From positions 934,501 through 998,500 of the forward strand of contig NC_088295.1 of assembly GCF_032854445.1 (NCBI RefSeq): 64,000 bases of DNA, given 5' to 3'. Under the pieces are notes generated by a model. It worked only from the letters and a program-made list of their open reading frames with translations, did no database searches and had not been told where the DNA came from. Numbering within the stretch: position 1 is the first letter of the stretch; every line of letters starts with the position of its first letter. The DNA is from Liolophura sinensis (Eukaryota > Mollusca > Polyplacophora > Chitonida > Chitonidae). The translations under genes were made by a program, and so were the position numbers. This document shows, one piece after another, positions 11,263 to 22,341 of the stretch.

Positions 11263-12614
11263 ATGTAACATAGTTGTTTGTAAAGCTCACTGCTTATGCG
11301 GTCAGATGTTGAAATGTTGTCATTAGAATGTTAATTGTATAATTTGACAATTGATGAAGGTTGAAAATATTATATGGTAAGATTTCTCATATGGTGTGAT
11401 TTAGAGAGATGTGATTCCCCTCCCCCATTAGTAACAGACCACTTTCTACATGCTGAAACTAACAGCTGGCTCTTTACAGGTCTGCTTTATCAAGTCTCAT
11501 ACATAGCTGATTGCTGAGGCTGATGATTTGTCTCATAATAATAATGGAACGTAAGACATCTTTACCTGGCTTTCAGACAAAACTTATCATAACCTGTGCA
11601 GAAATAATGAGGAAATCTGCTGGCAGTTGTACGATAAGTCATAAGATGAAGTGATGTGGGAGTAAGGGCTAACCAGTTAGTACACAAGAACAGATGTGCA
11701 ATAAACACATACAGCACTGCTATATTTTGTGATATCAAAAGTAGTACTGTACATTTATTAAAACATGTATGACTGACCATGTCGTAAGTGTTGAGAGTCA
11801 ATTCATTGTCATTGTTAGAAAGAAACGCCTAAATGAATTTGTCAAGATTTGTGAAATTTGACTCTTGTAAGTTTGAGGATTGCGTGTCTTCTGTTTGAAC
11901 AATACAAATAACAGATGGTCAGGTATGACCTTCACAGCCTGTTTTTCATGACATGTTGTTGACCTACATGTGTTTATATTATAACCCTATACATGTGTCG
12001 CTCCATCATTTATCAGTACAGCATAATATGATGTGTATTTAGGAGAGCTTTAGCTGGCTGTATGAACAAGTACAATTATTACTCCTTTGAAGGTCTTTAT
12101 CCGGCAATCTCTTTTTGTGTGACTAATTTATGAGGTGTAGATGGAACTGACGAAAACTTGTATAGGAGCAACATAGTAAGATAAACTGTGCCGATGCAGT
12201 CTCATGGCGATTGTGTTCAGCTCTGGGAGGGATTTCCCAGATTTGAAATTTCAAATTTCAGTTCCAATAACTGAGCGTTTTGGAAAAATTTAAGTTTTGA
12301 TTTAAGTCAGAAATGGCTTAATGGATTTGGTCCTTGATCACGTATCTTCACCTGATGGGCTAACCTTTGTGAGGTTTGAACCGTTGACCTATGGGACCAG
12401 CCACAGCTTCTATCCCTAGACTAAAGGCAAGTTCCATTGATTGTAGGCAGCAAAACTTCCATTCATCCAGTTGTAATGCAGCCAGCAGGCCTACATTGTA
12501 CTGTATTACTTCCATCTGGTTGTACATGTAAGTTGCCAGTTTATTGTACCTTATTTATAGTCATCGCAATGTTAATGATCTGTTACTTATTGTCACTCAT
12601 GCTGGGTATTAAGC
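11263..12614. other. Unique intergenic sequence, nothing recognised
   Basis: About 1.35 kb of single-copy sequence between two arrays. No exon-like segment with splice sites and recognisable protein similarity was found on either strand. Confidence 0.6.
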
Positions 12615-13280
12615 ATCAGCATGTGAGATGACATGTGCACATAGAGCAGGGCACAGGAGATGACATGTACACATAGAGCAGGACACAGGAGATGACATGT
12701 ACACAAAGAGCAGGGCACAGGAGATGACGTACACAAAGAGCAGGACACAGGAGATGACATGTACACATAGAGCAGGACACAGGAGATGACATGTACACAT
12801 AGAGCAGGACACAGGAGATGACATGTACACATAGAGCAGGACACAGGAGATTACATGTACACATAGAGCAGGACACAGGAGATGACATGACATGTACACA
12901 AAGAGCAGAACACAGGAGATGACGTACACATAGAGCAGGACACAGGAGATGACCTGTGTACATAGAGCAGGACACAGGAGATGACGTACACAAAGAGCAG
13001 GATACAGGAGATGACATGTACACATAGGGCAGGACACAGGAGATTACATGTACACATAGAGCACGACATAGGAGATAACATGTACACATAGAGCAAGACA
13101 CACTAGATGACATGACCTGTACACAGAGCAGGACGCAGGAGATTACATACATGTACACATAGAGCAGGACACAGGAGATGACGTACACAGAGCAGGACAC
13201 AGGAGATGACATGTACACATAGAGCAGGACACAGGACATGACATGTACACAGTGGGCAGGACACAGGAGATTTCTGTACA
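12615..13280. repeat. 32-bp minisatellite, about 20 copies
   Basis: The unit is acatgtacacatagagcagg plus acacaggagatg, with short-unit variants lacking 'atgt'. Cys/Ser/Leu-rich minus-strand frames are translations of the repeat. Confidence 0.94.
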
Positions 13281-13284
13281 AGTA

Positions 13285-13806
13285 TCTACGGATGTACATG
13301 TGTTGTGGAAGACTACCACAAGACTTACCCAGAGCAGTTCAGAACCTAAGCCAAGTTTTGTTCTGAGCATTTGAGGTAGCTTTGGTCATTGTTGATCATA
13401 CAGTGTGTAGACTGATATGTGTCAAAAATGCTCAACAGCTCTCTGGTGGATTTTGAGACTCAAGGGTAAAGTTTGTGAGAGACTGCAAACATCTGTTGGT
13501 GTATTTGTTGCTGCGAGTCACATGGTGTCTACAGCAGGCCTACAATAAATAATTAGCATGATTTGTATCAGCAGTGTATGTCATGGGGTGGTTAGAACAC
13601 TTTCACAAATCGGTGTATATCATATTTGTTATAACTCTTTGCAGAAAAGATATTGTCTTGATTAAACTTGATAGACAAAATGGTGTAAAAAACACAATAT
13701 ACAAACTTTTGTGAAAATGAAATCGCGTGTACATACCAGACATGATCACTCAAAATTTCCTTAGCAGTCACTTGTTTATATTAAATTGCTTATTTTGCAG
13801 ATAGTC
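13285..13806. other. Unique intergenic sequence
   Basis: About 520 bp of ordinary AT-rich sequence that ends at the target duplication of the SINE at 13821. No gene seen. Confidence 0.6.
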
Positions 13807-13820
13807 TCAATAGTTTAATG

Positions 13821-13941
13821 CGCAATGGTGTGCGGATGGTCATGGGTTCCCCTGGGCTCTCTCCGGTTTCCTCCCATCATAATTCTGGCCGCCATCATTC
13901 TTGAGTACAGCGTAAAAAAACCAATCAAATAAATATATCAA
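13821..13941 (+). mobile_element. 5'-truncated SINE tail with perfect target-site duplication
   Basis: Contains gggctctctccggtttcctc, then ccatcataattctggccgcc, then ttcttgagtacagcgtaaaa and an AATCAAATAAAT tail. This is the same 3' module as the full SINE at 41571-41839, in the opposite orientation. It is flanked by a perfect 14-bp duplication, tcaatagtttaatg, at 13807-13820 and 13942-13955. The tRNA-like head is absent, so this is a truncated insertion. Confidence 0.88.
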
Positions 13942-13955
13942 TCAATAGTTTAATG

Positions 13956-15160
13956 TGAAAATGTTTTACTTTGAAATTGATGTTGCTGCATTACAGTGGT
14001 GTTTTTTTGCTTACGAGGTGCATGTGATAGCCTATCTTCCTAGTTTATGCATCTTTTTTATGTTGACTTTACATTTCTCTGTACAGACTTGATATATCTA
14101 TATATATACATACATACATACATATATATATATTATGTAGATGTGCTCATTATGTGGAGTGCACAGGGATGTTACATACAAATTGTCACTTTTCTAGAGT
14201 CCTATTAAATGTTTTATCACCTCTGATATGGTTTTTTCTTGTTTGTTAGTTCTAGGCCGGTCCAGTAATAGCATTGAGAACAAATGTTTGCCATCTCGGT
14301 TTGATTCATGTACATGAATTCCCAGACTGGACCACTTGTGCTACCAACATTTACATTTATGTGTAAGTGTGTATGCATGGCACATCATTCCACATATGGA
14401 CATCTAGAATGAAGTCTGCTTTAGTTGAAGATGAAACCATTATAAACTGTAGCTTCAGGAGGCTGTTACCAGGGATATTTAGCAAAGAGTCTATACTTAT
14501 CACAGGTGCTTTTACCTACCCCTAGTCCAATTTCGTTTTTCCACATGTACATGTACTATGTATGTAATATGTGTGGACAGAGGAGATTGGACTAGGGGTA
14601 GATCAAAGCTCATGTGATAGTTATTGATCAAATCAGTTTTCTATATTTATCAGGAATAGCACAAATTATGACCTTCCACTAAATATCAGCCTCATACCTG
14701 TACTGTTTAAAGTGATTCTAAAGTTTGAGAAGTTAATGTACATGTACACTGCGACCTGCTCTGGCACTCCATAAATTACTTTATGACCAATTTTCAATGG
14801 TAACAGGTGCCCTATGTAAATGTTTTTATTTTGGTTATTCCATATACAGTAAATGGTAGCAAAAAAATTTATTGCATTTGCGCTGTTAAAGGTATTTTCA
14901 TGGGCTAACACACACCAGTCACCAGAGGCATTACTACCAGAGAAACTCTACATGGGTATCACATAATAATAATCAAACAATGACTCCCTGGAAGCTTAGA
15001 ACAACCAGTTTTGTCTCATTTGGTTTGGTCAGTACATTGCACTTCATGTGTTGTACAAGGCAATCTAGTACATAAAATCAAAGGTGACTACACACAATGT
15101 AAAGATTTAAAATTCGGTTCATTCAGGTTTATGGACTTCAGACTCCGCCATGCACAAACC
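13956..15160. other. Unique sequence with a TA/CATA microsatellite
   Basis: Single-copy AT-rich DNA. A (CATA)n/(TA)n microsatellite lies at about 14096-14134 and a foldback element at 14516-14601. No exon recognised. Confidence 0.6.
14516..14601. mobile_element. Small foldback element (16-bp perfect inverted ends)
   Basis: ctacccctagtccaat at 14516-14531 is the exact reverse complement of 14586-14601. The interior (ccacatgtacatg / atgtgtgg) is also partly self-complementary, so the whole 86 bp can form a hairpin. It could be a minimal MITE. No convincing target duplication is visible. Confidence 0.55.
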
Positions 15161-15164
15161 TGCC

Positions 15165-18100
15165 TGTGAAATGTGTGATGTTTGTCAGGAGGTTTGTAAG
15201 GCACATGGGGAGGTGTAGTGATTACCCCAGATGGGATGGTTTCCTCCCTCCACATACCTGGATGAATAACACATGTAAGGTCAGGTTTGTCAGGTACATA
15301 GTGAGGTGTGGTGGTTACCCCATACTCGGGCCACTTTCCTCCACCCACATACCTGGCTGAGTAACATGTGAAAACAGTCAGGTTTGTCAGGTACATGGTG
15401 AGGTGTGGTGATTACCCCAGACTCGGGCCAGATTCCTCCACCAACATACCTGGCTAAGTAACATGTGAAAAGAGGTGTGGTGGTTACCCCAGACTCGGGC
15501 CACTTTCCTCCACCTATATACCTGACTGAGTAGCATGTGAAAACAGTCAGGTTTGTCAGGTGCATGGTGAGGTGTGGTGGTTACCCCAGACTTGGGCCAG
15601 ATTCCTCCACCCACATACCTGGCTAAGTAACATGTGAAAAGAGGTGTGGTGGTTACCCCAGACTCGGGCCACTTTCCTCCACCTATATACCTGACTGAGT
15701 AGGATGTGAAAACAGTCAGGTTTGTCAGGTACATGGTGAGGTGTGGTGGTTACCCCAGACTCGGGCCAGATTCCTCCACCAACATACCTGGCTAAGTAAC
15801 ATGTGAAAAGAGGTGTGGTGGTTACCCCAGACTCGGGCCACTTTCCTCCACCTATATACCTGACTGAGTAGGATGTGAAAACAGTCAGGTTTGTCAGGTA
15901 CATGGTGAGGTGTGGTGATTACCCCAGACTCGGGCCAGATTCCTCCACCCACATACCTGGCTGAGTAACATGTGAAAACAGTCCGGTTTGTCAGGAACAT
16001 GGTGAGGTGTGGTGATTACCCCAGACTCGGTCCAGATTCCTCCACCCATATACCTGGCTGAGTAACGTGAAAACAGTCAGGTTTGTCAGGTACATGGTGA
16101 GGTGTGGTGATTACCCCAGACTAGTGCCACTTTCCTCCACCCACATACCTGGCTGAGTAAAATGTGAAAACAGTCAGGTTTGTCAGGTACATGGTGAGGT
16201 GTGGTGGTTACCCCAGACTCGAGCCACTTTCTTCCATTCACATACCTGGCTGAGTAACATGTGAAAACAGTCAGGTTTGTCAGGTACATGGTGAGGTGTG
16301 GTGATTACCTCAGACTAGGGCCACTTTCCTCCACCCACATACCTGGCTGAGTAATGTGAAAACAATCAGGTTTGTCAGGTAAATGGTGAGGTGTGGTGGT
16401 TACCCCGGACTAGTGCCACTTTCCTCCACCCACATACCTGGCTGAGTAACATGTGAAAACAGTCAGGTTTGTCAGGTACATGGTGAGGTGTGGTGGTTAC
16501 CCCAGACTCGGGCCAGATTCCTCCACCCATATACCTGGTGGAGCAACATATGAAAACAGTCAGGTTTGTCAGGTACATGGTGAGGTGTGGTGGTTACCCC
16601 AGACTCAGGCCACTTTCCTCCACCCACATACCTGGCTGACTAAAATGTGAAAACAGTCCAGTTTGTCAGGTACATGGTGAGGTGTGGTGGTTACCCCAGA
16701 CTAGGGCCACTTTCCTCCACCCACATACCTGTCTGAGTAACATGTGAAAACAGTCAGGTTTGTCAGGTACATGGTGAGGTGTGGTGATTACCCCAGACTC
16801 GGGCCATATTCCTCCACCCACATACCTGGCTTAGTAACATGTGAAAACAGTCAGGTTTGTCAGGTACGTGGTGAGGTGTGGTGATTACCCCAGACTCGGG
16901 CCAGATTCCTCCACCGACATACCTGGCTGAGTAACATGTGAAAACAGTCAGGTTTGTCAGGTACATGGTGAGGTGTGGTGGTTACCCCAGACTCGGGCCA
17001 GATTCCTCCACCCACATAAATGGCTAAGTAACATGTGAAAACAGTCAGGTTTGTCAGGTACATGGTGAGGTGTGGTGGTTACCCCAGACTAGGGCCAGAT
17101 TCCTCCACCCACATACCTGGCTGAGTAACATGTGAAAACAGTCAGGTTTGTCAGGTATATGGTGAGGTGTGGTGATTACACCAGACTCGGGCCAGATTCC
17201 TCCACCAACATACCTGGCTGAGTAACATGTGAAAACAGTCAGGTTTGTCAGGTACATGGTGAGGTGTGGTGGTTACCCCAGACTCGGGCCAGATTCCTCC
17301 ACCCACATACCTGGCTGAGTAACATGTGAAAACAGTCAGGTTTGTCAGGTACATGGTGAGGTGTGGTGGTTACCCCAGACTCGGGCCAGATTCCTCCACC
17401 CACATACCTGGCTAAGTAACATGTGAAAAGAGGTGTGGTGGTTACCCCAGACTCGGGACAGATTCCTCCACCAATATACCTGGCTAAGTAACGTGAAAAC
17501 AGTCCAGATTGTCAGGTACATGGTGAGGTGTGGTGGTTACCCCAGACTCGGGCCACTTTCCTCCACCCACATACCTGGCTGAGTAACATGTGAAAACAGT
17601 CAGGTTTGTCAGGTACATGGTGAGGTGTGGTGGTTACCCCAGATTCGGGCCAGATTCCTCCACCTACATACCTGGCTAAGTAACATGTGAAAAGATGTGT
17701 GGTAATTACCCCAGACTCGGGCCACTTTCCTCCACCCATATACCTGGCTGAGTAACGTGAAAACAGTCAGGTTTGTCAGGTACATGGTGAGGTGTGGTGA
17801 TTACCCCAGACTCGGGCCAGATTCCTCCACCCACATACCTGGTTGAGTAACATGTGAAAACAGTCAGGTTTGTCAGGTGCATGGTGAGGTGTGGTGGTTA
17901 CCCCAGACTCGGGCCAGATTCCTCCACCCACATACCTGGCTAAGTAACATGTGAAAAGAGGTGTGGTGGTTACCCCAGACTCGGGCCACTTTCCTCCAAA
18001 TATATACCTGGCTGAGTAACAGGTGAAAACAGTCAAGTTTGTCAGGTACATGGTGAGGTGTGGTGGTTACCCCAGACTCGGGCCACTTTCCTCCACCCAT

Positions 18101-20215
18101 ATACCTGGCTGAGTAACATGTGAAAACAGCCAGGTTGGTCAGGTACATGATGAGGTGTGGTGGTTACCCCAGACTAGTGCCACTTTCCTCCACCCACATA
18201 CCTGGCTGAGTAACATGTGAAAACAGTCAGGTTTGTCAGGTACATGGTGAGGTGTGGTGGTTACCCCAGACTAGGGCCAGATTCCTCCACCCACATACCT
18301 GGCTGAGTAACATGTCAAAACGGTCAGGTTTGTCAGGTACATGGTGAGGTGTGGTGATTACCCTAGACTCGGGCCAGATTTCTCAACCCACATACCTGGC
18401 TGAGTAACATGTGAAAACAGTCAGGTTTGTCAGGTACATGGTGAGGTGTGGTGGTTACCCCAGACTCGGGCTAGATTCCTCCACCCACATACCTGGCTGA
18501 GTAACATGTGAAAACCGTCAGGTTTGTCGGGTACATGGTGAGGTGTGGTGATTACCCCAAACTTGGGCCAGATTCCTCCACCCACATACCTGGCTGAGTA
18601 ACATGTGAAAACAGCCAGGTTTGTCAGGTACATGGTGAGGTGTGGTGATTACCCCAGACTTGGGCCAGATTCCTCCACCCACATACCTGGCTGAGTAACA
18701 TGTGAAAACAGTCAGGTTTGTCAGGTACATGGTGAGGTGTGGTGGTTACCCCAGACTCGGGCCAGATTCCTCCACCCACATACCTGGCTAAGTAACATGT
18801 GAAAAGAGGTGTGGTGGTTACCCCAGACTCGGGCCACTTTCCTCCACCTATATACCTGGCTTAGTAACATGTGAAAACAGTCAGGTTTGTCAGGTACATG
18901 GTGAGGTGTGGTGGTTACCCCAGACTCAGGCCAGATTCCTCCACCCACATACCTGGCTAAGTAACATTTGAAAAAAGGTGTGGTGGTTACCCCAGACTCT
19001 GGCAACTTTCCTCCACCCACATACCTGGCTGAGTAACATGTGAAAACAGTCAGGTTTGTCAGGTACATGGTGAGGTGTGGTGGTTACCCCAGACTCGGGC
19101 TAGATTCCTCCACCCACATACCTGGCTGAGTAACATGTGAAAACAGTCAGGTTTGTCAGGTACATGGTGAGGTGTGGTGGTTACCCCAGACTCGGGCCAG
19201 ATTCCTCCAACCATATACCTGGCTGAGTAACATGTGAAAACAGTCAGGTTTGTCAGGTACATGGTGAGGTGTGGTGATTACCCCAGACTTGGGCCAGATT
19301 CCTCCACCCACATACCTGGCTGAGTAACATGTGAAAACAGTCAGGTTTGTCAGGTACATGGTGAGGTGTGGTGGTTACCCCAGACTCGTGTCAGATTCCT
19401 CCACCCACATACCTGGTTGAGTAACATGTGAAAACAGTCAGGTTTGTCAGGTACATGGTGAGGTGTGGTGGTTACTAACATGTGAAAACAGTCAGCTTTT
19501 TTCAGGTACATGGTGAGGTGTGGTGGTTACCCCAGACTCGGGCCACTTTCCTCCACCCAAATACCTGGCTGAGTAACGTGAAAACAGTCAGGTTTGTCAG
19601 ATACATGGTGAGGTGTGGTGGTTACCCCATACTCGCGCCAGATTCCTCCACCCACATACCTGGCTGAGTAACATGTGAAAACAGTCAGGTTTGTCAGGTA
19701 CATGGTGAGGTGTGGTGATTACCCCACATTCGGGCCAGATTCCTCCACCTACATACCTGGCTGAGTAACATGTGAAAACAGTCTGGTTTGTCAGGTACAT
19801 GGTGATGTGTGGTGGTTACCCCAGACTAGGGCCACTTTCCTCCACCCACATGGTGAGGTGTGGTGGTTACCCCAGACTAGTGCCACTTTCCTCCACCCAC
19901 ATACCTGGCTGAGTAACATGTGAAAACAGTCAGGTTTGTAAGGTACATGGTGAGGTGTGGTGGTTACCCCAGACTAGGGCCAGATTCCTCCACCCATATA
20001 CCTGGCTGAGTAACGTGTGAAAACAATCAGGTTTGTCAGGTACATGGTGAGGTGTGGTGATTACCCCAGACTCGGGCCAGATTCCTCCACCCATATACCT
20101 GGCTGAGTAACGTGTGAAAACAGTCAGGTTTGTCAGGTACATGGTGAGGTGTGGTGGTTACCCGAGACTCGGGCCAGATTCCTCTACCCATATACCTGGC
20201 TGAGTAACGTGTAAA
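15165..20215. repeat. 97-bp satellite, about 50 copies, with shortened variants
   Basis: The unit is gaaaacagtcaggtttgtca, ggtacatggtgaggtgtggt, ggttaccccagactcgggcc, agattcctccacccacatac, ctggctgagtaacatgt. A recurrent 72-73-bp deletion variant lacks the caggtttgtcaggtacatgg portion and alternates with full units between 15470 and 19000. The segment TTCCTCC...CTGGC...GTGAAA resembles the SINE 3' module (TTTCCTCCCACCATAATGCTGGC...AAGTGAAA). All open frames here are repeat-derived. Confidence 0.95.
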
Positions 20216-22023
20216 ACAGCAATTAAGTGAATGCAATCAGTGGGAATAATGTCAACCCAAAATATCTTACAAGGGAATCATTTTATTTTGACAGACAATG
20301 TTTGTCGCAAACAAATATACTAGAATAGACTTATCATGTGGGTATATTTTTGTTCCAAAATTACCTATTTCTACAGCATAGACACTCCAAACAAAAGTTC
20401 TATCAGTGTTATCTGGATGTTGGCATTGCAAAAAGTTTAATAACCAATGCCAGAATTATAAAGACAATGCTCACAGGATACAAGGACAAACAAAAAAAGA
20501 TATGAATAAAAACTATTACAGTTTGAATATCACAAAAAAACATATCTGATTAAAGTGAACATGTATATTAATTTATTATTCATACCAAATATTTGCTAGG
20601 TTTTGCATTGTTATTTGCATATTTCTCTTTGTATTTTCCACTCTCACACCATTCCTGCGCTTCATGTGAACAAGACAAATTGAAAGATTCCATCTCTTTC
20701 TGAGAGGTACAAGTGAGAAACTATCATTAAAACCATTCTACCATTGTATACACTTCAGCTGTTTTCTCCTGGCTCTAAAACAAGAGGCTTTGGATAACAT
20801 TTTGAAAAAAGTTGTCACAGTGTTATAAAACTGTCAGCAACTGCACTTCTTTTTTTTTTGGTTTTTAAAAATTTTTTCAGCATTTTAAACACACCGGATA
20901 AAACCTTTGTTCAAGTGGACAGGAAATATGCTAGTTGGGTGAGATCAACTTCTAAGTCAAAGAGCCAACAGTAAAATCCAGATCAGCCAAAACAGACATC
21001 TGGTGCATACATGTAAATCATTTTACCAATATTTTATCTAATAACTCGCGTACAATGGGATGGTGCAGTCATGGTGTTTTAAATTGAGCATGTATCAATT
21101 AAAAATGAGACAAGTGACAAACACAGGTAATCATTTGATGAAAAGAAGATACAGGATAGCACCAAACACAAATATCCCCAACAAACACCTACTTGGCCAA
21201 TGCCAATGTCATCTACACGGCCGCTTAGTCATTGAATCACGAGGCCATAATTATCCTGCACATACAGGCTTGGCCTGTAAGACTTACCCATTGGAATAAA
21301 CCATGAGCTGAATGAGGTACAACCTTGTGCAAATCATGCTTGAACAACTATCCCCTGTAGCAGCCTCTGCTACACAGATAACTGGGGATCTGGCAAACAG
21401 GCTAACAGACACATGACTGTTGTACAATATCATAACATTCATCCAAAATCTGTTCTTTTTTACCATTTTTAGCAAAACATTGAATGGAATAAAATATATA
21501 CGTATACAAAAATAGAATGTGTAAGAAAATATAAATTCTGTTAAAATGTTTAGCAATTTCTATTAAAGACATTCAATAAACATTTTATGCATGTATATCA
21601 ATTTAAAAGTTAAACATTCACACAAAATTTTGTGTAAAATGATTTTCTGAAAAACATTTTCAGGTTCCAGTAAAGATTTTTCACCAAAAATATGGCCAGG
21701 AATATAAAATTTTAAATGTTTCTTTACAGAAATGATTTCGTGTACACATGTGCTCAAATTGATGCATACATGTACTTACTGTATCTACTTGATTTCATAC
21801 AAGCTTCATAACTTTGTCTTGGTGCATAAGTACTCATAAGAAAAAGCTCTTGATAAACACATAGAATTTCACAAAAAAGGGAGAACCAGAGCTCTAGGTG
21901 CGTCACTTTACCAGTGACCTCTGGTGGAGTCTGAACTAAAGGTGTGTCACTTCACCAGTGACCTCTGGTAGAATCTGAACTATAGGTGTGTCACTTCACT
22001 AGTGACCTCTGGTGGAGTCTGAC
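20216..22023 (-). other. Probable 3' UTR of the ABCA-type gene
   Basis: 1.8 kb of mostly single-copy AT-rich sequence directly after the ABCA stop codon, ending at the 97-bp satellite. It is bounded by candidate minus-strand AATAAA signals at 20572-20577 and 20282-20287. No other gene is recognisable. Assignment as UTR is by position only. Confidence 0.45.
20282..20287 (-). promoter_or_regulatory. Candidate ABCA polyadenylation signal AATAAA (minus strand)
   Basis: TTTATT on the plus strand, about 1.74 kb beyond the stop codon and the last hexamer before the satellite. A nearer alternative is at 20572-20577. Confidence 0.3.
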
Positions 22024-22050
22024 CTACAGGTGTGTCACTTCGTCACCGAC
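21893..22050 (-). repeat. 44-bp tandem repeat spanning the ABCA stop codon, about 3.5 copies
   Basis: On the minus strand each copy reads AGAGGTCACTGGTGAAGTGA then CACACCTATAGTTCAGACTC and CACC. The first copy is coding: it gives the last residues E-V-T-H-L and the TAG. Later copies repeat this segment, stop codon included, in the 3' UTR. Confidence 0.85.
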
Positions 22051-22341
22051 CTCCAACATTGGATACAGGGGGTTGATCTTGCCTTTCTCTGACCTCATAC
22101 TACTATGTCTTGACACACTGGACTGACTATTTTTGGAGAGATAACCTTGGTCAGGCTGGAGCTCAGCCATGCCCATCATTTGTGGATTCATGAAGGCATG
22201 GGACTCATTAACAAATGGCCCAGAGAGTGCCAGGTGTGCCTGTAGCTTAGATGTGGACACCGCGAAATCTGTCTCTGTCACACTGCCATCAGGCGACTCA
22301 GTTATACCATCTGTCTGATTCTTGGCAAATTGAAGGAAAAC
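22024..22341 (-). CDS. ABCA last exon: [12 protein letters not shown]...EVTHL*
   Basis: The acceptor is ttcctttttcag|GTTTTC on the minus strand. 105 residues and TAG. It begins with VFLQFA, the conserved motif C-terminal to NBD2, followed by a Ser-rich tail ([13 protein letters not shown]) with several possible phosphorylation sites. The extreme C-terminus T-H-L fits a class I PDZ ligand. The last codons form the first unit of a 44-bp tandem repeat. Confidence 0.93.
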   Translation of the reverse strand, partial: VFLQFAKNQTDGITESPDGSVTETDFAVSTSKLQAHLALSGPFVNESHAFMNPQMMGMAELQPDQGYLSKNSQSSVSRHSSMRSEKGKINPLYPMLEVGDEVTHL

